Shown: one piece after another, positions 1-8,212 of the stretch
Layout of the letters: each line of letters starts with the position of its first letter
Numbering within the stretch: position 1 is the first letter of the stretch
Source: Lysobacter arseniciresistens ZS79
GTDB taxonomy: Bacteria; Pseudomonadota; Gammaproteobacteria; Xanthomonadales; Xanthomonadaceae
NCBI RefSeq assembly: GCF_000768335.1
Contig: NZ_AVPT01000016.1
Coordinates: forward strand, 1 to 58,326
Direction of reading: 5' to 3'
Length of the DNA stretch: 58,326 nucleotides
The notes under the pieces: model-generated
What the model was told of the DNA's origin: nothing
The model's database searches: none
The model's input: the letters and a program-made list of their open reading frames with translations, nothing else
Position numbers and translations under genes: made by a program

Positions 1-30
1 TGTTTTTTACATGAATCCCTGCCGACCCTC
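1..30. repeat. Left terminal inverted repeat, probable tip of an IS256-like element
   Basis: Bases 1-30 are the reverse complement of bases 58297-58326 with one mismatch (base 12). Read outward from the window the repeat starts GAGGGTCGGCAGGGATTC and continues into GTGTAAAAAACA. A GA/GG start followed by a GTGTAAA motif resembles IS256-family ends; that assignment is from memory. Identity stops exactly at base 31. The repeat interrupts the HAD-like gene on the minus strand, so the IS body would lie outside the window. Confidence 0.75.
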
Positions 31-445
31 TATCCGTGTCTCGATACGGTGAACAGAACTGCTCGATGGGCACCCAATGTTCTTCCTGGCCAGGATGAAC
101 ATACGCTTGGCAGTCATCTACAAGAAGAACAAGCGGCCATTGCACGCGCGGGATGACGCGAAGGTCCTTGGCAGGGCCACTCCAGTCAACATACTCCAGA
201 TCAGCGAACCAGGCTGGAACAAAACATTCATTGAGAAGCCCGCGAGCGATGTGTCGGAACAGAGGCTCGCGAACGGTCGTGAATATCACAATTCGGGGAA
301 ATAGCGCACGACATTCCGTGAGGAAGTCGGTCAAGCCGGGACGGGGAATTTGACTGACTGCGTTCGAAATCAAAGTCCCTTCCAGATCCAATGCAAGCAC
401 CGGGTGGGGGCTGCTCTGCGCGACTTCCGCTGATCGGTTCATCAT
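1..445 (-). CDS. HAD-superfamily phosphatase-like protein, 3' end cut at window edge
   Basis: An open frame starts at ATG 445 (or the adjacent ATG 442) and runs off the left edge without a stop, about 148 codons. HAD motifs are visible: motif I DLEGTL at residues 20-25, a motif II Thr in VIFTT, a Lys in GPAKDL and the acidic motif IV LLVDDC. The second acidic residue of motif I is Glu where most members have Asp. Layout resembles small NIF/FCP1-like HAD proteins; the substrate is unknown. A GGAGC ribosome-binding site precedes the start. The last ten codons lie in the terminal repeat, so the native C-terminus has probably been replaced by IS sequence. It is transcribed away from the BPSL0761-family gene that precedes it on the same strand. 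Confidence 0.6.
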   Translation of the reverse strand, partial: MMNRSAEVAQSSPHPVLALDLEGTLISNAVSQIPRPGLTDFLTECRALFPRIVIFTTVREPLFRHIARGLLNECFVPAWFADLEYVDWSGPAKDLRVIPRVQWPLVLLVDDCQAYVHPGQEEHWVPIEQFCSPYRDTDRGSAGIHVKN

Positions 446-502
446 GGTGTCTGCTCCGGATCGGTGCTGGGGTCCGCTCACTGCATGACGCATCGGTGGG
501 GC

Positions 503-781
503 CTACTCGGGCCACCCCAGCCGGATGTCATACGTCAGAGGGCCTTGAGAACAGCTAGCGGCCCACTCCGGGTAGGAAGCCGGATCCACTAAGTGAGGCC
601 CCATCCTTGTCGGATATGAGGCGTCAGACATTCCCCCGAGCTGCTCGATTGTCGGAAAGTGCCTAGCGATCGACACAGCCCGCCGGCGCAGAGCGACCGG
701 AAGCGACCGGTCACGAGCCACTTCGATAAGAAAGCCCCCCGCCCAGACGAGGGCTCGGGTACGTTCATCCGGCATCGTCAT
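503..781 (-). CDS. BPSL0761-family small protein
   Basis: A 92-residue protein starting MTMPDERTRALV. This opening, with the following Leu/Arg-rich helix and the ARHFPT segment, is typical of the BPSL0761 family of short uncharacterised proteins common on proteobacterial plasmids and islands. There is no signal peptide or membrane segment. The gene lies 57 bases upstream of the HAD-like gene on the same strand, so the two are probably co-transcribed. Function is unknown. Family recognition rests on the N-terminal motif recalled from memory. Confidence 0.6.
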   Translation of the reverse strand: MTMPDERTRALVWAGGFLIEVARDRSLPVALRRRAVSIARHFPTIEQLGGMSDASYPTRMGPHLVDPASYPEWAASCSQGPLTYDIRLGWPE

Positions 782-921
782 TCCGTTCTCCTTGAGCTCC
801 GACTCATCAGGTCCGAAGTGAGCTTGCAGTTCCGCGGTCTCACGCAGCGAGATCGGAGTTGCTCTAGGAGCGAAAAACGCATCGAACGAGCGCGCAAGGC
901 TAGGCTAGTCCGCGGGGGCAG

Positions 922-1866
922 TCACCCCGTTTTCGAAGGCGACTTGGCGCTTCTTGTTCGAGCGGGCGCTGTTCTAGAGGCTTTACGCGGCGTGGCCTTC
1001 GCTCGCTTCATCGCTGATTCCAGCGCTGCCGGCAGGTCCCGGAGGTGTACAAGCTGTGCTTCCAGCGCCTCGGCCTTGGCTCGCTGGGCTGCTGCGTCAC
1101 GTCTTGCGTCGGTCGCCTCGGCGTGGAGCTTATCCAGCTGTTGTCGATGGTCAGCCTGCGAGGCAGCTCTCTCCCGAAGCTCTACGGCGAGTTGTCGTTT
1201 TAACTCCCGAGCCTCCTGTCGCGCCCCATCCACCTCCCGATGTGCGCGATCTTCCACTGCCTGGACATGACGGGTGAGGCTATCCCGCTCGGACGACATC
1301 TGTTCGTGGAGTGTCTGGGCCCGAACTTCCGCGGTGCGTCGCTCGTCTTCGGCACTGCGTGCCCTCGCGACGGCTGCTTCCAGTTGTCCTTTCAGTGTCT
1401 CGATCTGGACTTCCAGCTGGCCGACCTGCCGCTCCAGCTCGGACGCCCGTGCGATCGACACGTTGCGCGCTTGCAAGGCGTCAGCCCGCTGCGAACGCAG
1501 GGAGACCGCTTCTTCCGCGAAGGTATCCCGCTCCTGCTGCAGCGTCGCGCGATCTGCTTCCAAGACCTCACGCTGAGCAGCGAGCGCGGCCTCAGCTGCG
1601 ATTTGCGCATGCTCGAGCGATAGCGCCCACCACCTGCCCGCCAACGCCGCAACTGCTTCAGGCGCGGCCGGAAGGTCCAGACGCAGTTCATGATCTTGGA
1701 GGCGCGATCCCAAGGCTTTCCACCACGTGTCCAGCCAACGGACTACGGTGTTCGGAGACCCTGTGCCCAAGTGCGCACGGATGCGTTCCACAGTGGGACG
1801 TTCACCCGAAGCGACGAGCGCGTCAGCCGCGGAATGAACGTCTTTTTCGCTGATCCCTCGAGCCAT
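922..1866 (-). CDS. tnpT: TnpT, cointegrate-resolution accessory protein (KfrA-type N-terminus, coiled coil)
   Basis: A 314-residue protein. Residues 1-60 form a KfrA-type DNA-binding domain, with VERIRAHLGTGSPNTVVRWL as the recognisable helix-turn-helix segment. Residues about 95-270 are an Ala/Glu/Arg-rich coiled coil, and the tail is Lys/Ala/Arg-rich. In Tn4651-family Tn3 transposons TnpT acts with the tyrosine recombinase TnpS to resolve cointegrates, and the two genes diverge from the recombination site, as here. The ATG at 1866 was chosen because AAGGAG lies just upstream; the frame stays open further upstream but reads through the recombination region. A plasmid KfrA protein is the alternative, but the divergent tnpS partner argues for TnpT. 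Confidence 0.8.
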   Translation of the reverse strand: MARGISEKDVHSAADALVASGERPTVERIRAHLGTGSPNTVVRWLDTWWKALGSRLQDHELRLDLPAAPEAVAALAGRWWALSLEHAQIAAEAALAAQREVLEADRATLQQERDTFAEEAVSLRSQRADALQARNVSIARASELERQVGQLEVQIETLKGQLEAAVARARSAEDERRTAEVRAQTLHEQMSSERDSLTRHVQAVEDRAHREVDGARQEARELKRQLAVELRERAASQADHRQQLDKLHAEATDARRDAAAQRAKAEALEAQLVHLRDLPAALESAMKRAKATPRKASRTAPARTRSAKSPSKTG

Positions 1867-1969
1867 TCCCGGGTCTCCTTCTGACCGCCCTGCCCTGCAG
1901 TTGACGTACTGGCGATAAGTGATGATTATCACTAGTACACGCGCTGTTTCATAACTTACATTACATAGT
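1867..1969. other. Putative TnpS/TnpT recombination (res) and promoter region
   Basis: This AT-rich 103-base gap separates divergent tnpT and tnpS. It carries AGTGAT (1918-1923) facing ATCACT (1928-1933) across four bases, followed by palindrome ACTAGT (1931-1936). It also carries GTTTCATA (1946-1953) facing TATGAAAC (1969-1976) across 15 bases, the second arm overlapping the tnpS ATG. Known TnpS/TnpT systems place the core crossover site between the genes; paired 8-base arms around a spacer fit a tyrosine-recombinase core. Both promoters must also lie here, so recombinase binding could autoregulate the genes. Confidence 0.6.
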
Positions 1970-3049
1970 ATGAAACGAAATACCACACTTCCGGCCAACG
2001 CAGCTACGACCACCAGCCTGGTCCTGCCAGAACAATTGGCCCAGAACGCCGCCAATGCGGTACGCGAGCTGCTGGCCGAAGCTGCTGCCGAAAACACCAC
2101 CCGCAGCTACGCGACGGCCCTGCGCTACTGGGCTGGCTGGCACCAGGGCCGCTACGGGGTCGAATTGACGCTACCCGTCAGCGAAGCCGTGGTGATTCAG
2201 TTCCTTGTCGATCACATCCAGCGCAAGCACAAGACCGGCCTGGTCAGCGAGCTGCCGCCGGCGCTGGATCAAGCACTGGTGGAAGCTGGTCTCAAGGCCA
2301 AGATCGGCGCGCTCAAGCTGTCTACCGTGACCCAGCGCGTAGCCGTGCTCTCCACGGCCCATAAGCTCAAGCGCCTAGACAACCCTTGTGAGTTGCCTAG
2401 CGTCAGGTTGCTGCTCAGTCGGGCCCGCCGTGCTGCGGTCAAGCGCGGCGAGCGAGCAACTAAGAAGACTGCGATCACCCGCGCTGAGCTCGAAGCCATG
2501 TTGGCGACCTGCGACGACAGCCTAGAAGGCCTCCGTGACCGCGCCCTACTCTGCTTTGGATTCGCCAGTGGCGGACGCCGCCGCAGCGAGATCGCTGCGG
2601 CCGACATGCGCGATCTGCGCAAGGCGGGTGAAGGCAGCTACATCTACCGTCTGGAATACTCAAAGACGCAGCAGGCGGGAGTAACGGCGGACTCAACACC
2701 TGACAAGCCGATCCTGGGGCGCAGCGCCGAGGCGTTGGCGGCGTGGCTCGAGGCCGCAGGAATCGAGGACGGGGCGATCTTTCGGCGGATCTGGAAGAAC
2801 CGGGTCGGCCCTGCCCTCCTCCCGGGCTCAGTAGCGACCATTGTGAAGCGCCGGGCTCGGCTAGCGGGTCTTGAGGGGGACTTTGGGGCGCACAGTCTGA
2901 GATCGGGGTTCGTGACCGAGGCCGGCAAACAGGGGGTTCCGCTGCCATCGGTGATGGCGATGACCGAGCATCGTTCCGTGGCGAGCGTGATTGGGTACTT
3001 TCAAGCAGGTGCCGTAGAGGACAATCCGGCTGGCCGTCTTCTTAAATAG
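1970..3049 (+). CDS. tnpS: TnpS, tyrosine recombinase of Tn4651-type cointegrate resolution
   Basis: A 359-residue tyrosine recombinase. The N-terminal core-binding domain covers about residues 25-155 (ENTTRSYATALRYW). The catalytic domain shows the first Arg in SGGRRRSEI near residue 202, HSLR at 308-311, His334 in EHRS and the nucleophile Tyr343 in IGYF, so the R-HxxR-H-Y set looks complete. It diverges from tnpT across a palindrome-rich gap, the arrangement known from Tn4651-like transposons, where TnpS resolves cointegrates made by TnpA. The only tnpA here is 39 kb away. The defence island begins about 95 bases after its stop. Confidence 0.85.
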   Translation: MKRNTTLPANAATTTSLVLPEQLAQNAANAVRELLAEAAAENTTRSYATALRYWAGWHQGRYGVELTLPVSEAVVIQFLVDHIQRKHKTGLVSELPPALDQALVEAGLKAKIGALKLSTVTQRVAVLSTAHKLKRLDNPCELPSVRLLLSRARRAAVKRGERATKKTAITRAELEAMLATCDDSLEGLRDRALLCFGFASGGRRRSEIAAADMRDLRKAGEGSYIYRLEYSKTQQAGVTADSTPDKPILGRSAEALAAWLEAAGIEDGAIFRRIWKNRVGPALLPGSVATIVKRRARLAGLEGDFGAHSLRSGFVTEAGKQGVPLPSVMAMTEHRSVASVIGYFQAGAVEDNPAGRLLK

Positions 3050-3144
3050 CGCCATCGGGAACCTATGGGTCTCGGACCGCTGTCATCCAGCTCGCAAACC
3101 AAACTCGGGGCACAACAACCCTCTTCAATAATCCATGGAAGACC

Positions 3145-4584
3145 ATGAGCAAAGACGGAAGCGTTCACATTCAAGGACATTATGCACTCCAGCCGGATAG
3201 TCCCATCGCGCTGAAATCAGCCCTCTCCGTGCGCTACGAAAAGCATGATCCAACCTCACTCGACGTTGAGATATTGTTTCTCGGAGACGAAACTGAACGT
3301 AAAGAAGCTTACTCTGCAACCAGAGCCATCGATGTCAACCTGCTGAAGCTTCACCCAATGAATAAGGGGGAGGACTCCATTAACCTGCTTGGGATCGCAG
3401 GATGGCAGTCAAGCCTGACGAGCATGACGCTGGAGGTCAGCGCCATTGAAGTAGGCATCGATCGCGAAGCTGCGAACCGCCCTATCCAGGTTCACTTCTC
3501 AGTTGGGCTCCAGCCGAGCGGCATCCTCAAAAGCTACGGCTCGGTTGAGTTTCACTACAACGGAGACATCACTACCAAACGCGGTGAAGAAGGGGCGATC
3601 TTAGTGGAAACAAGTCTCGGGCAGATTGAGGCGATGGCTTCCTATGATTACCTAGATGGCGCTGCATTCGGAGACAAAGTTGTGCATCGGGTCGAGCGAG
3701 CTCGACTGTCCGGCATGGTCGAAATCCGAGCTGGTGAAACGCTGAGGTCACTGCACGACCGTCTGCAGGAAGAAATCCTCACGATTTGTGCCGCGCTCTC
3801 GCTCTGCTATAGGCAACCTGTTGACGCGTACGAGATCGAGTACCTTTTGCGGGAGTCTGAGAGCGACCGATTTGAGCGCGCGATCTATAGGCGAAAGTGG
3901 CACAAGAGTCGGGCGAGGCATAAGGATAACGAGCTTATCCACTCCACCAATCTTCAGAATGGCGGACTCTCGAAACTCGTCCAGGCGTTAAGAACGCATC
4001 CTGAGTCCAAGTCGCTTGATCGAGGAATAGGGTTTCTCACGCATTCCTACGTTAGCTTTTTGGAAACAGGATACTTCATGGCCTTTTCTGCGATGGAAAC
4101 TATTGTCAATGCCGTTTCCAAGGATTCGCAAGGCGCGCCAATAAGCTCCTCCGCCTGGAAGAAGGTTCAGAAGTCATTACGAGCGACATTTGTCGAACTC
4201 ACGAAGCAAGGGCTCATTTCCTCCGAAGCCGCCAAGCAAATGAGTGACAAGATTCCCGAGATTCGCCGGGCGTCGCTTGCATCCAGAATCGATATGGCAG
4301 TCAAGTTGTACTCGGTCAAAACATCAGATCTGTGGACAGCCGAAGGCTTTGTTGAGGGGATGAAGAGAGCAAGTGAGTTCAGAAATGGACTGTTCCATGC
4401 CGCCGATACTTCCGATGGCGGCCTCATGAGCGTTGACCTGACAAGGATCAGGACATTCACTGAGAGACTCCTTCTTTCCGCACTTTCCTGGCCTGAAGAG
4501 CGCAGATGGGTGTGGAGGGACGATAGTCTTCACCGGATCATTCAGCCTGCGGACCCGAGCATCGGAAGCGAGGAGTCTTCGTAA
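3145..4584 (+). CDS. HEPN-domain protein, putative defence ribonuclease
   Basis: A 479-residue soluble protein without signal peptide. Residues 1-260 look like a beta-rich domain I do not recognise. Residues about 300-460 are helical and contain FSAMETIV near 317 and the motif R413-N-G-L-F-H418, which fits the Rx4-6H catalytic signature of HEPN ribonucleases. HEPN enzymes are effectors in many toxin-antitoxin and abortive-infection systems. GC is clearly lower than in the flanking metal genes, suggesting separate acquisition. The gene is followed after 70 bases on the same strand by an SMC-like ATPase, so the two probably form one system. The N-terminus does not obviously match ApeA. Confidence 0.6.
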   Translation: MSKDGSVHIQGHYALQPDSPIALKSALSVRYEKHDPTSLDVEILFLGDETERKEAYSATRAIDVNLLKLHPMNKGEDSINLLGIAGWQSSLTSMTLEVSAIEVGIDREAANRPIQVHFSVGLQPSGILKSYGSVEFHYNGDITTKRGEEGAILVETSLGQIEAMASYDYLDGAAFGDKVVHRVERARLSGMVEIRAGETLRSLHDRLQEEILTICAALSLCYRQPVDAYEIEYLLRESESDRFERAIYRRKWHKSRARHKDNELIHSTNLQNGGLSKLVQALRTHPESKSLDRGIGFLTHSYVSFLETGYFMAFSAMETIVNAVSKDSQGAPISSSAWKKVQKSLRATFVELTKQGLISSEAAKQMSDKIPEIRRASLASRIDMAVKLYSVKTSDLWTAEGFVEGMKRASEFRNGLFHAADTSDGGLMSVDLTRIRTFTERLLLSALSWPEERRWVWRDDSLHRIIQPADPSIGSEESS

Positions 4585-4654
4585 GCCGATTGCGGGCTGC
4601 GATCGATAGGCTCAAGGACGATAGTCAGCGCGTCTTCTGTGTAGAGGGGGCTAC

Positions 4655-7279
4655 ATGGCAAGCATTTATTCGGAGTATCACCGCTTCCTGGCGTACTTGG
4701 CGCAGCGGCCCGTTCACGATGATGTGCGCCGGCTTGCACACCTAGTGCTCGATCATTTGCAGCCACTGGCCGAAGTCGGTGCTGTCCGCCGCGGGCGATC
4801 CACGCGCCTGGCGCCATTGGCCATCAGGCATCTGTCGCAGATGCCTGTCGCCTACGACGGGGATGCGCTCGGCCCCGAGAACCGGCCTGTGCTCGGGAGA
4901 CTGCACCAACTCGAAGTCGGTCCGTTTCGCGGTTTCATGCGACAGGAGACGTTCGACCTCAGCCATGACATCACCCTGGTCTACGGTGCCAACGGCACCG
5001 GAAAGAGCAGCTTCTGCGAGGCCTTGGAAATGGCTATGCTCGGCTCAATCAGCGAAGCACAGGTCAAGCGGGTCGACCAGCGGACTTACTGCAACAACGT
5101 GCGCTTGCGCCGCCACTCCGCTCCGATATTGTCGTCCAAAGCCGCTGATGAGGTGTTGGTCGTCGAGCCCGACGAAGCCGAGTACCGCTTCTGCTTCATC
5201 GAGAAGAACCGCCTAGACGACTTCGCCCGCATCGCCGCGCGGACACCGGGCGATCAGCGTCAACTCATCGCCACCCTGTTCGGCGTTGACCAATTCAGCG
5301 AGTTCGTGCGCGGCTTCAATCCATCGCTCGATCAGGATCTGATGCTTGCCGGCGTGCAGGCGGCGCATCTGGCGCAGCGTCGCCTTCAGCTGGCGAACTC
5401 CGAGCAGACGATCGCAGTCCACCCACAGAAGATCGCAGCGGTCGAGGAGCAAGAGCGAGCACTGGCGCAGCTTATATCGCCTGGCGCGACATACCAGGCC
5501 TGCGTGGACTGGCTGCTCGGTACGCCGCAGCAACAGGGTCGGCTGCCGTATGTCCAGGCACAGCTGGACGCTAACCCGCCCGCTCTTCACGAAGTGACCC
5601 AAGCCCGACTACAGACGTTGCTGGCGGAGGCCTACCGCGTCCAGGGACAGTGGCAGGAGTCCTCCGCGCAACTAGCCGCCCGCGCCGGCGAGGTGTCGTA
5701 TGCGAAGCTCTACGAGGCAGTGCTGGGCCTGGCCGACGGAGCGACTGCTTGTCCCGCCTGTGGAACCGGACTGGCCGCTGTGACGCAGAACCCGTTCGAC
5801 AGGGCGCGCACGGGCCTGGACGAGCTCGCGCAACTGGCTGCACTCCAACAGCAGGAGAACGGGCTTCGGACGCAGTTGAGCGAGGCGGTCCGAGAGTTGT
5901 GGGACGAGATGCGCCGCGTGCTGGCGGCGGCTGCAATCGCCTGTCCTGCCGAACTGCAGGCCGCTGAGCTGCCGCTCCTCCATCCCACCGCAGCGGGCAA
6001 CTGGCTCGGCGAGTGGGTCGATGGGGACCGGCGCGCATGGCACGCCGTTCTGCGTATCGCCGAGACCATCGAAGGTTTCGATGCGCTGGCTCGTGACGTG
6101 CATGCGACGCGCGGCGAGTTGGCTCAGGAGCGGAATCGACTGCAGCAGCACCAGCTGGAAATTGAACGGTTGCGGACCATGCGCGCTACGGCTGATCAGG
6201 ACCTGACTGCCGCCCATCAGATGGTGGCTCAGTTCGACGATGCGAACCACGACCTGATCAAAGCCGTCGCGGCCGAAGTGCCGGAGGTGGCCCACCATCA
6301 GCGAATCAAGGCGGCCTACGACGGTTTTCTGCCCGAGATCCAAGCCTACCTGGCCGCTCTGCCGGGTGTACTGCTGCAGGGGCTGGGCGAACAGGCCCGT
6401 CATTTGTACAACGCGTTTAACCGGGCCGATCCAGCGGGCGATCTTCTGCACTCACTGTGGCTGCCGGTCGCAGAGAACGGCAAGATCGAGGTAGAGTTCG
6501 CCGCCGAGCCAGGCGTGCGCTACGACGCTCTGATCGTCTTCAGCGAAGGGCACATCAAGTGCCTAGGTCTGGCGATTTTGCTCGCCAAGAACATCGAGCA
6601 GGGCTGTCCAGTCGTCATCTTCGATGACGTTGTCAACGCGATCGACGACGACCATCGTGATGGTATCTGGCGCACATTCTTCGAGGACGGTTTGCTCGAC
6701 GACAAGCAAATCATCCTCACCTCGCACGCCGAGGAATTCCTGCACCGTATCCAGCAGGAGTTGGGCGTGCGGCGCGCCGCAGCCATCAAACGCTACAAGT
6801 TCCTCCCGCATCAGGGAGAGCACGAACTGCGCGTCGACAGCGACCCGCCGACGAAGAACTACGTTCTGCTGGCCCAACAGGCATTGGCGGCCGACGAGAA
6901 GCGCGAGGCACTGCGCCAAGCCCGACCGGCACTGGAGAGCTTGACTGACCGCCTTTGGACTTGGCTGGGCCGGCGGGCGGATGGTCGGATCGACATCAAG
7001 CTGGGTGGGCCCCGGTCGCCATGGGAGTTGAACAACAAGTGCAGCAAATTGCGATCGGCGGTCAATCGAATCGCGGCACAGTATGTCGGTGCGCCCGAGG
7101 CGGTCGCCGCGCTCGATGCCTTGCTCAATATCAGTGGCGCTAGCATCGAGTGGTCTTACCTCAACAGCGGCGTGCACGACGCCCAGCGTGACCATGAGTT
7201 TGACCGCGCCACTGTGCGCACAATAGTCGAAGCAATCACCGCACTTGACGACGCACTAGAAATGCTGCAGAACCGCTGA
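4655..7279 (+). CDS. SMC-like AAA ATPase with zinc-hook motif, putative defence sensor
   Basis: An 874-residue protein with split ABC/SMC-like organisation. Walker A GANGTGKSS is at residues 111-119. An arm of about 250 residues leads to a CPAC zinc-hook-like motif (C366, C369), and a return arm leads to Walker B VVIFDD (D657, D658) and an H-loop ILTSHAEEF near 690. The last 130 residues are a helical tail. This layout is shared by RloC/PrrC-type and Lamassu LmuB-type ATPases (PF13166-like), which couple nucleic-acid sensing to an effector. I see no anticodon-nuclease triad, so the upstream HEPN protein is the more likely effector. The first 100 residues precede the ATPase and are unrecognised. 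ATG 4655 follows a GAGG(GGG) ribosome-binding site. Confidence 0.75.
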   Translation: MASIYSEYHRFLAYLAQRPVHDDVRRLAHLVLDHLQPLAEVGAVRRGRSTRLAPLAIRHLSQMPVAYDGDALGPENRPVLGRLHQLEVGPFRGFMRQETFDLSHDITLVYGANGTGKSSFCEALEMAMLGSISEAQVKRVDQRTYCNNVRLRRHSAPILSSKAADEVLVVEPDEAEYRFCFIEKNRLDDFARIAARTPGDQRQLIATLFGVDQFSEFVRGFNPSLDQDLMLAGVQAAHLAQRRLQLANSEQTIAVHPQKIAAVEEQERALAQLISPGATYQACVDWLLGTPQQQGRLPYVQAQLDANPPALHEVTQARLQTLLAEAYRVQGQWQESSAQLAARAGEVSYAKLYEAVLGLADGATACPACGTGLAAVTQNPFDRARTGLDELAQLAALQQQENGLRTQLSEAVRELWDEMRRVLAAAAIACPAELQAAELPLLHPTAAGNWLGEWVDGDRRAWHAVLRIAETIEGFDALARDVHATRGELAQERNRLQQHQLEIERLRTMRATADQDLTAAHQMVAQFDDANHDLIKAVAAEVPEVAHHQRIKAAYDGFLPEIQAYLAALPGVLLQGLGEQARHLYNAFNRADPAGDLLHSLWLPVAENGKIEVEFAAEPGVRYDALIVFSEGHIKCLGLAILLAKNIEQGCPVVIFDDVVNAIDDDHRDGIWRTFFEDGLLDDKQIILTSHAEEFLHRIQQELGVRRAAAIKRYKFLPHQGEHELRVDSDPPTKNYVLLAQQALAADEKREALRQARPALESLTDRLWTWLGRRADGRIDIKLGGPRSPWELNNKCSKLRSAVNRIAAQYVGAPEAVAALDALLNISGASIEWSYLNSGVHDAQRDHEFDRATVRTIVEAITALDDALEMLQNR

Positions 7280-7581
7280 GCAGGCGCCTCCAAAAATGTA
7301 AGCAGAGGGCCGGAAGTACATCTTCCATACCCTCGATAGATCCATCTAATCAGATAACTCTGACGCTCCGTTGCACAAGCCCGGGTCCACAGAGGCGACC
7401 TCCATAGAGTCTAGTAAGCTTTGAATGCAATCGCGTCGGCCAAATTCGGACCGTTATTGGAACCCACAACGCGGCCGTAGCCTGACGCGTTGCAACGCTG
7501 CGACGCACAGCGAGTGCTTACAAAAAAAACTAATGTGGGCACAGGAATGCCAACAATATTCCATCCACACCCGGCCGCCGC
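7280..7581. other. Intergenic stretch with repeat copy A
   Basis: This 302-base AT-richer gap separates the plus-strand ATPase from the minus-strand ADP-ribosyltransferase-like gene, whose stop codons face each other. It holds repeat copy A 32 bases after the ATPase stop. I see no coding potential, and no clear hairpin with a T-run that would serve the converging genes. Confidence 0.5.
7312..7351 (+). repeat. Interspersed repeat copy A
   Basis: An inverted element GGAAG-TACAT-CTTCC (7312-7326) is followed by the 24-base core TACCCTCGATAGATCCATCT and AATC (7328-7351). The core matches copy B at 23 of 24 positions. It lies just after the HEPN/ATPase module and before the ADP-ribosyltransferase-like module. 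Confidence 0.7.
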
Positions 7582-8160
7582 TCAAATCGTTCGTCCTAAG
7601 CGCTTCAAGATCTTTCCCCATTCAGCCTCGTCGTAGCCGGTATCGCTCTTGGCGACGTTAAGAAGCTTGTCCCGAATCTCGGCCTCAATAGGGCAAGTTT
7701 GATGGACTAATTTGAGGCGTCCTACGTCTATGACGCTGTAACTTTCGTCAGGTTTGTACTCCACACGGTTCGGATACTTAAGAGCGACGTGCCCGCGTGG
7801 TGTCATCTCTTCCACAAGCCATCTCAAACTGAGGGCTTCGGACTCAGAGCGTCCCAATTTATTCAGCTCGCTTAGGAACTGCCGCGAGAATCTCTCAGTC
7901 TCGCCATGCAGTTGCATGTATGCGTAGAGTGCCCCTTGAATGTACGGCGTGCGCCAGTCAGGGAGGGTGCAAATCTCCTCTGGCTCTGCATGTAAGTCGC
8001 AGGAGTAGAGCGTGGGCGTCCCGGTCCTTCCGTCGAGCACCTCGGAGGCGACAATAATCATCAGCGCCTGGATTTCGGATCCAAGATGAACTCCAGGGCG
8101 AAACGTGCCGATGTTCGAGGTGGCGGAACCGTGCCATAGCTTAATCATTGACACCACCAT
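7582..8160 (-). CDS. Putative ADP-ribosyltransferase-fold protein
   Basis: A 192-residue protein. The opening IKLWHGSATSNIGTF with a following GVHLGSE resembles the first strand of ART-fold enzymes, where His of an HG motif contacts NAD. Near residue 130 ALKYPNRVE followed by DESYSVIDVGRLK resembles the Y-x-N-x-x-E plus 'V-D-x-x-x-L/I' pattern of mobile ART toxins. So an H-Y-E type triad is plausible but not proven. It lies 52 bases downstream of an unknown 205-residue gene on the same strand, and the pair is bracketed by repeats A and B. In toxin-antitoxin systems ART toxins modify DNA, RNA or proteins; the substrate here cannot be inferred. Confidence 0.45.
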   Translation of the reverse strand: MVVSMIKLWHGSATSNIGTFRPGVHLGSEIQALMIIVASEVLDGRTGTPTLYSCDLHAEPEEICTLPDWRTPYIQGALYAYMQLHGETERFSRQFLSELNKLGRSESEALSLRWLVEEMTPRGHVALKYPNRVEYKPDESYSVIDVGRLKLVHQTCPIEAEIRDKLLNVAKSDTGYDEAEWGKILKRLGRTI

Positions 8161-8212
8161 TAAGCATGTGGAGAGAAATTCTGTGGTTGTCAGGCTCCAC
8201 GGGGACTCGTTC

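Noticed and set aside
659-1270. Plus-strand frame opposite tnpT
   Set aside because: Ser/Arg-rich antisense shadow of the coiled-coil gene.
1867-2100. TnpT starting about 78 codons further upstream
   Set aside because: That stretch crosses the recombination region and antisense tnpS; ATG 1866 has a good AAGGAG site.
3145-4584. Calling the HEPN protein ApeA
   Set aside because: The Rx4H motif fits HEPN generally, but the N-terminal domain does not resemble the ApeA N-terminus as I know it.
4655-7279. Calling the ATPase RloC
   Set aside because: It has a zinc-hook motif, but no anticodon-nuclease Arg-Glu-His triad could be seen and the candidate effector is a separate gene.
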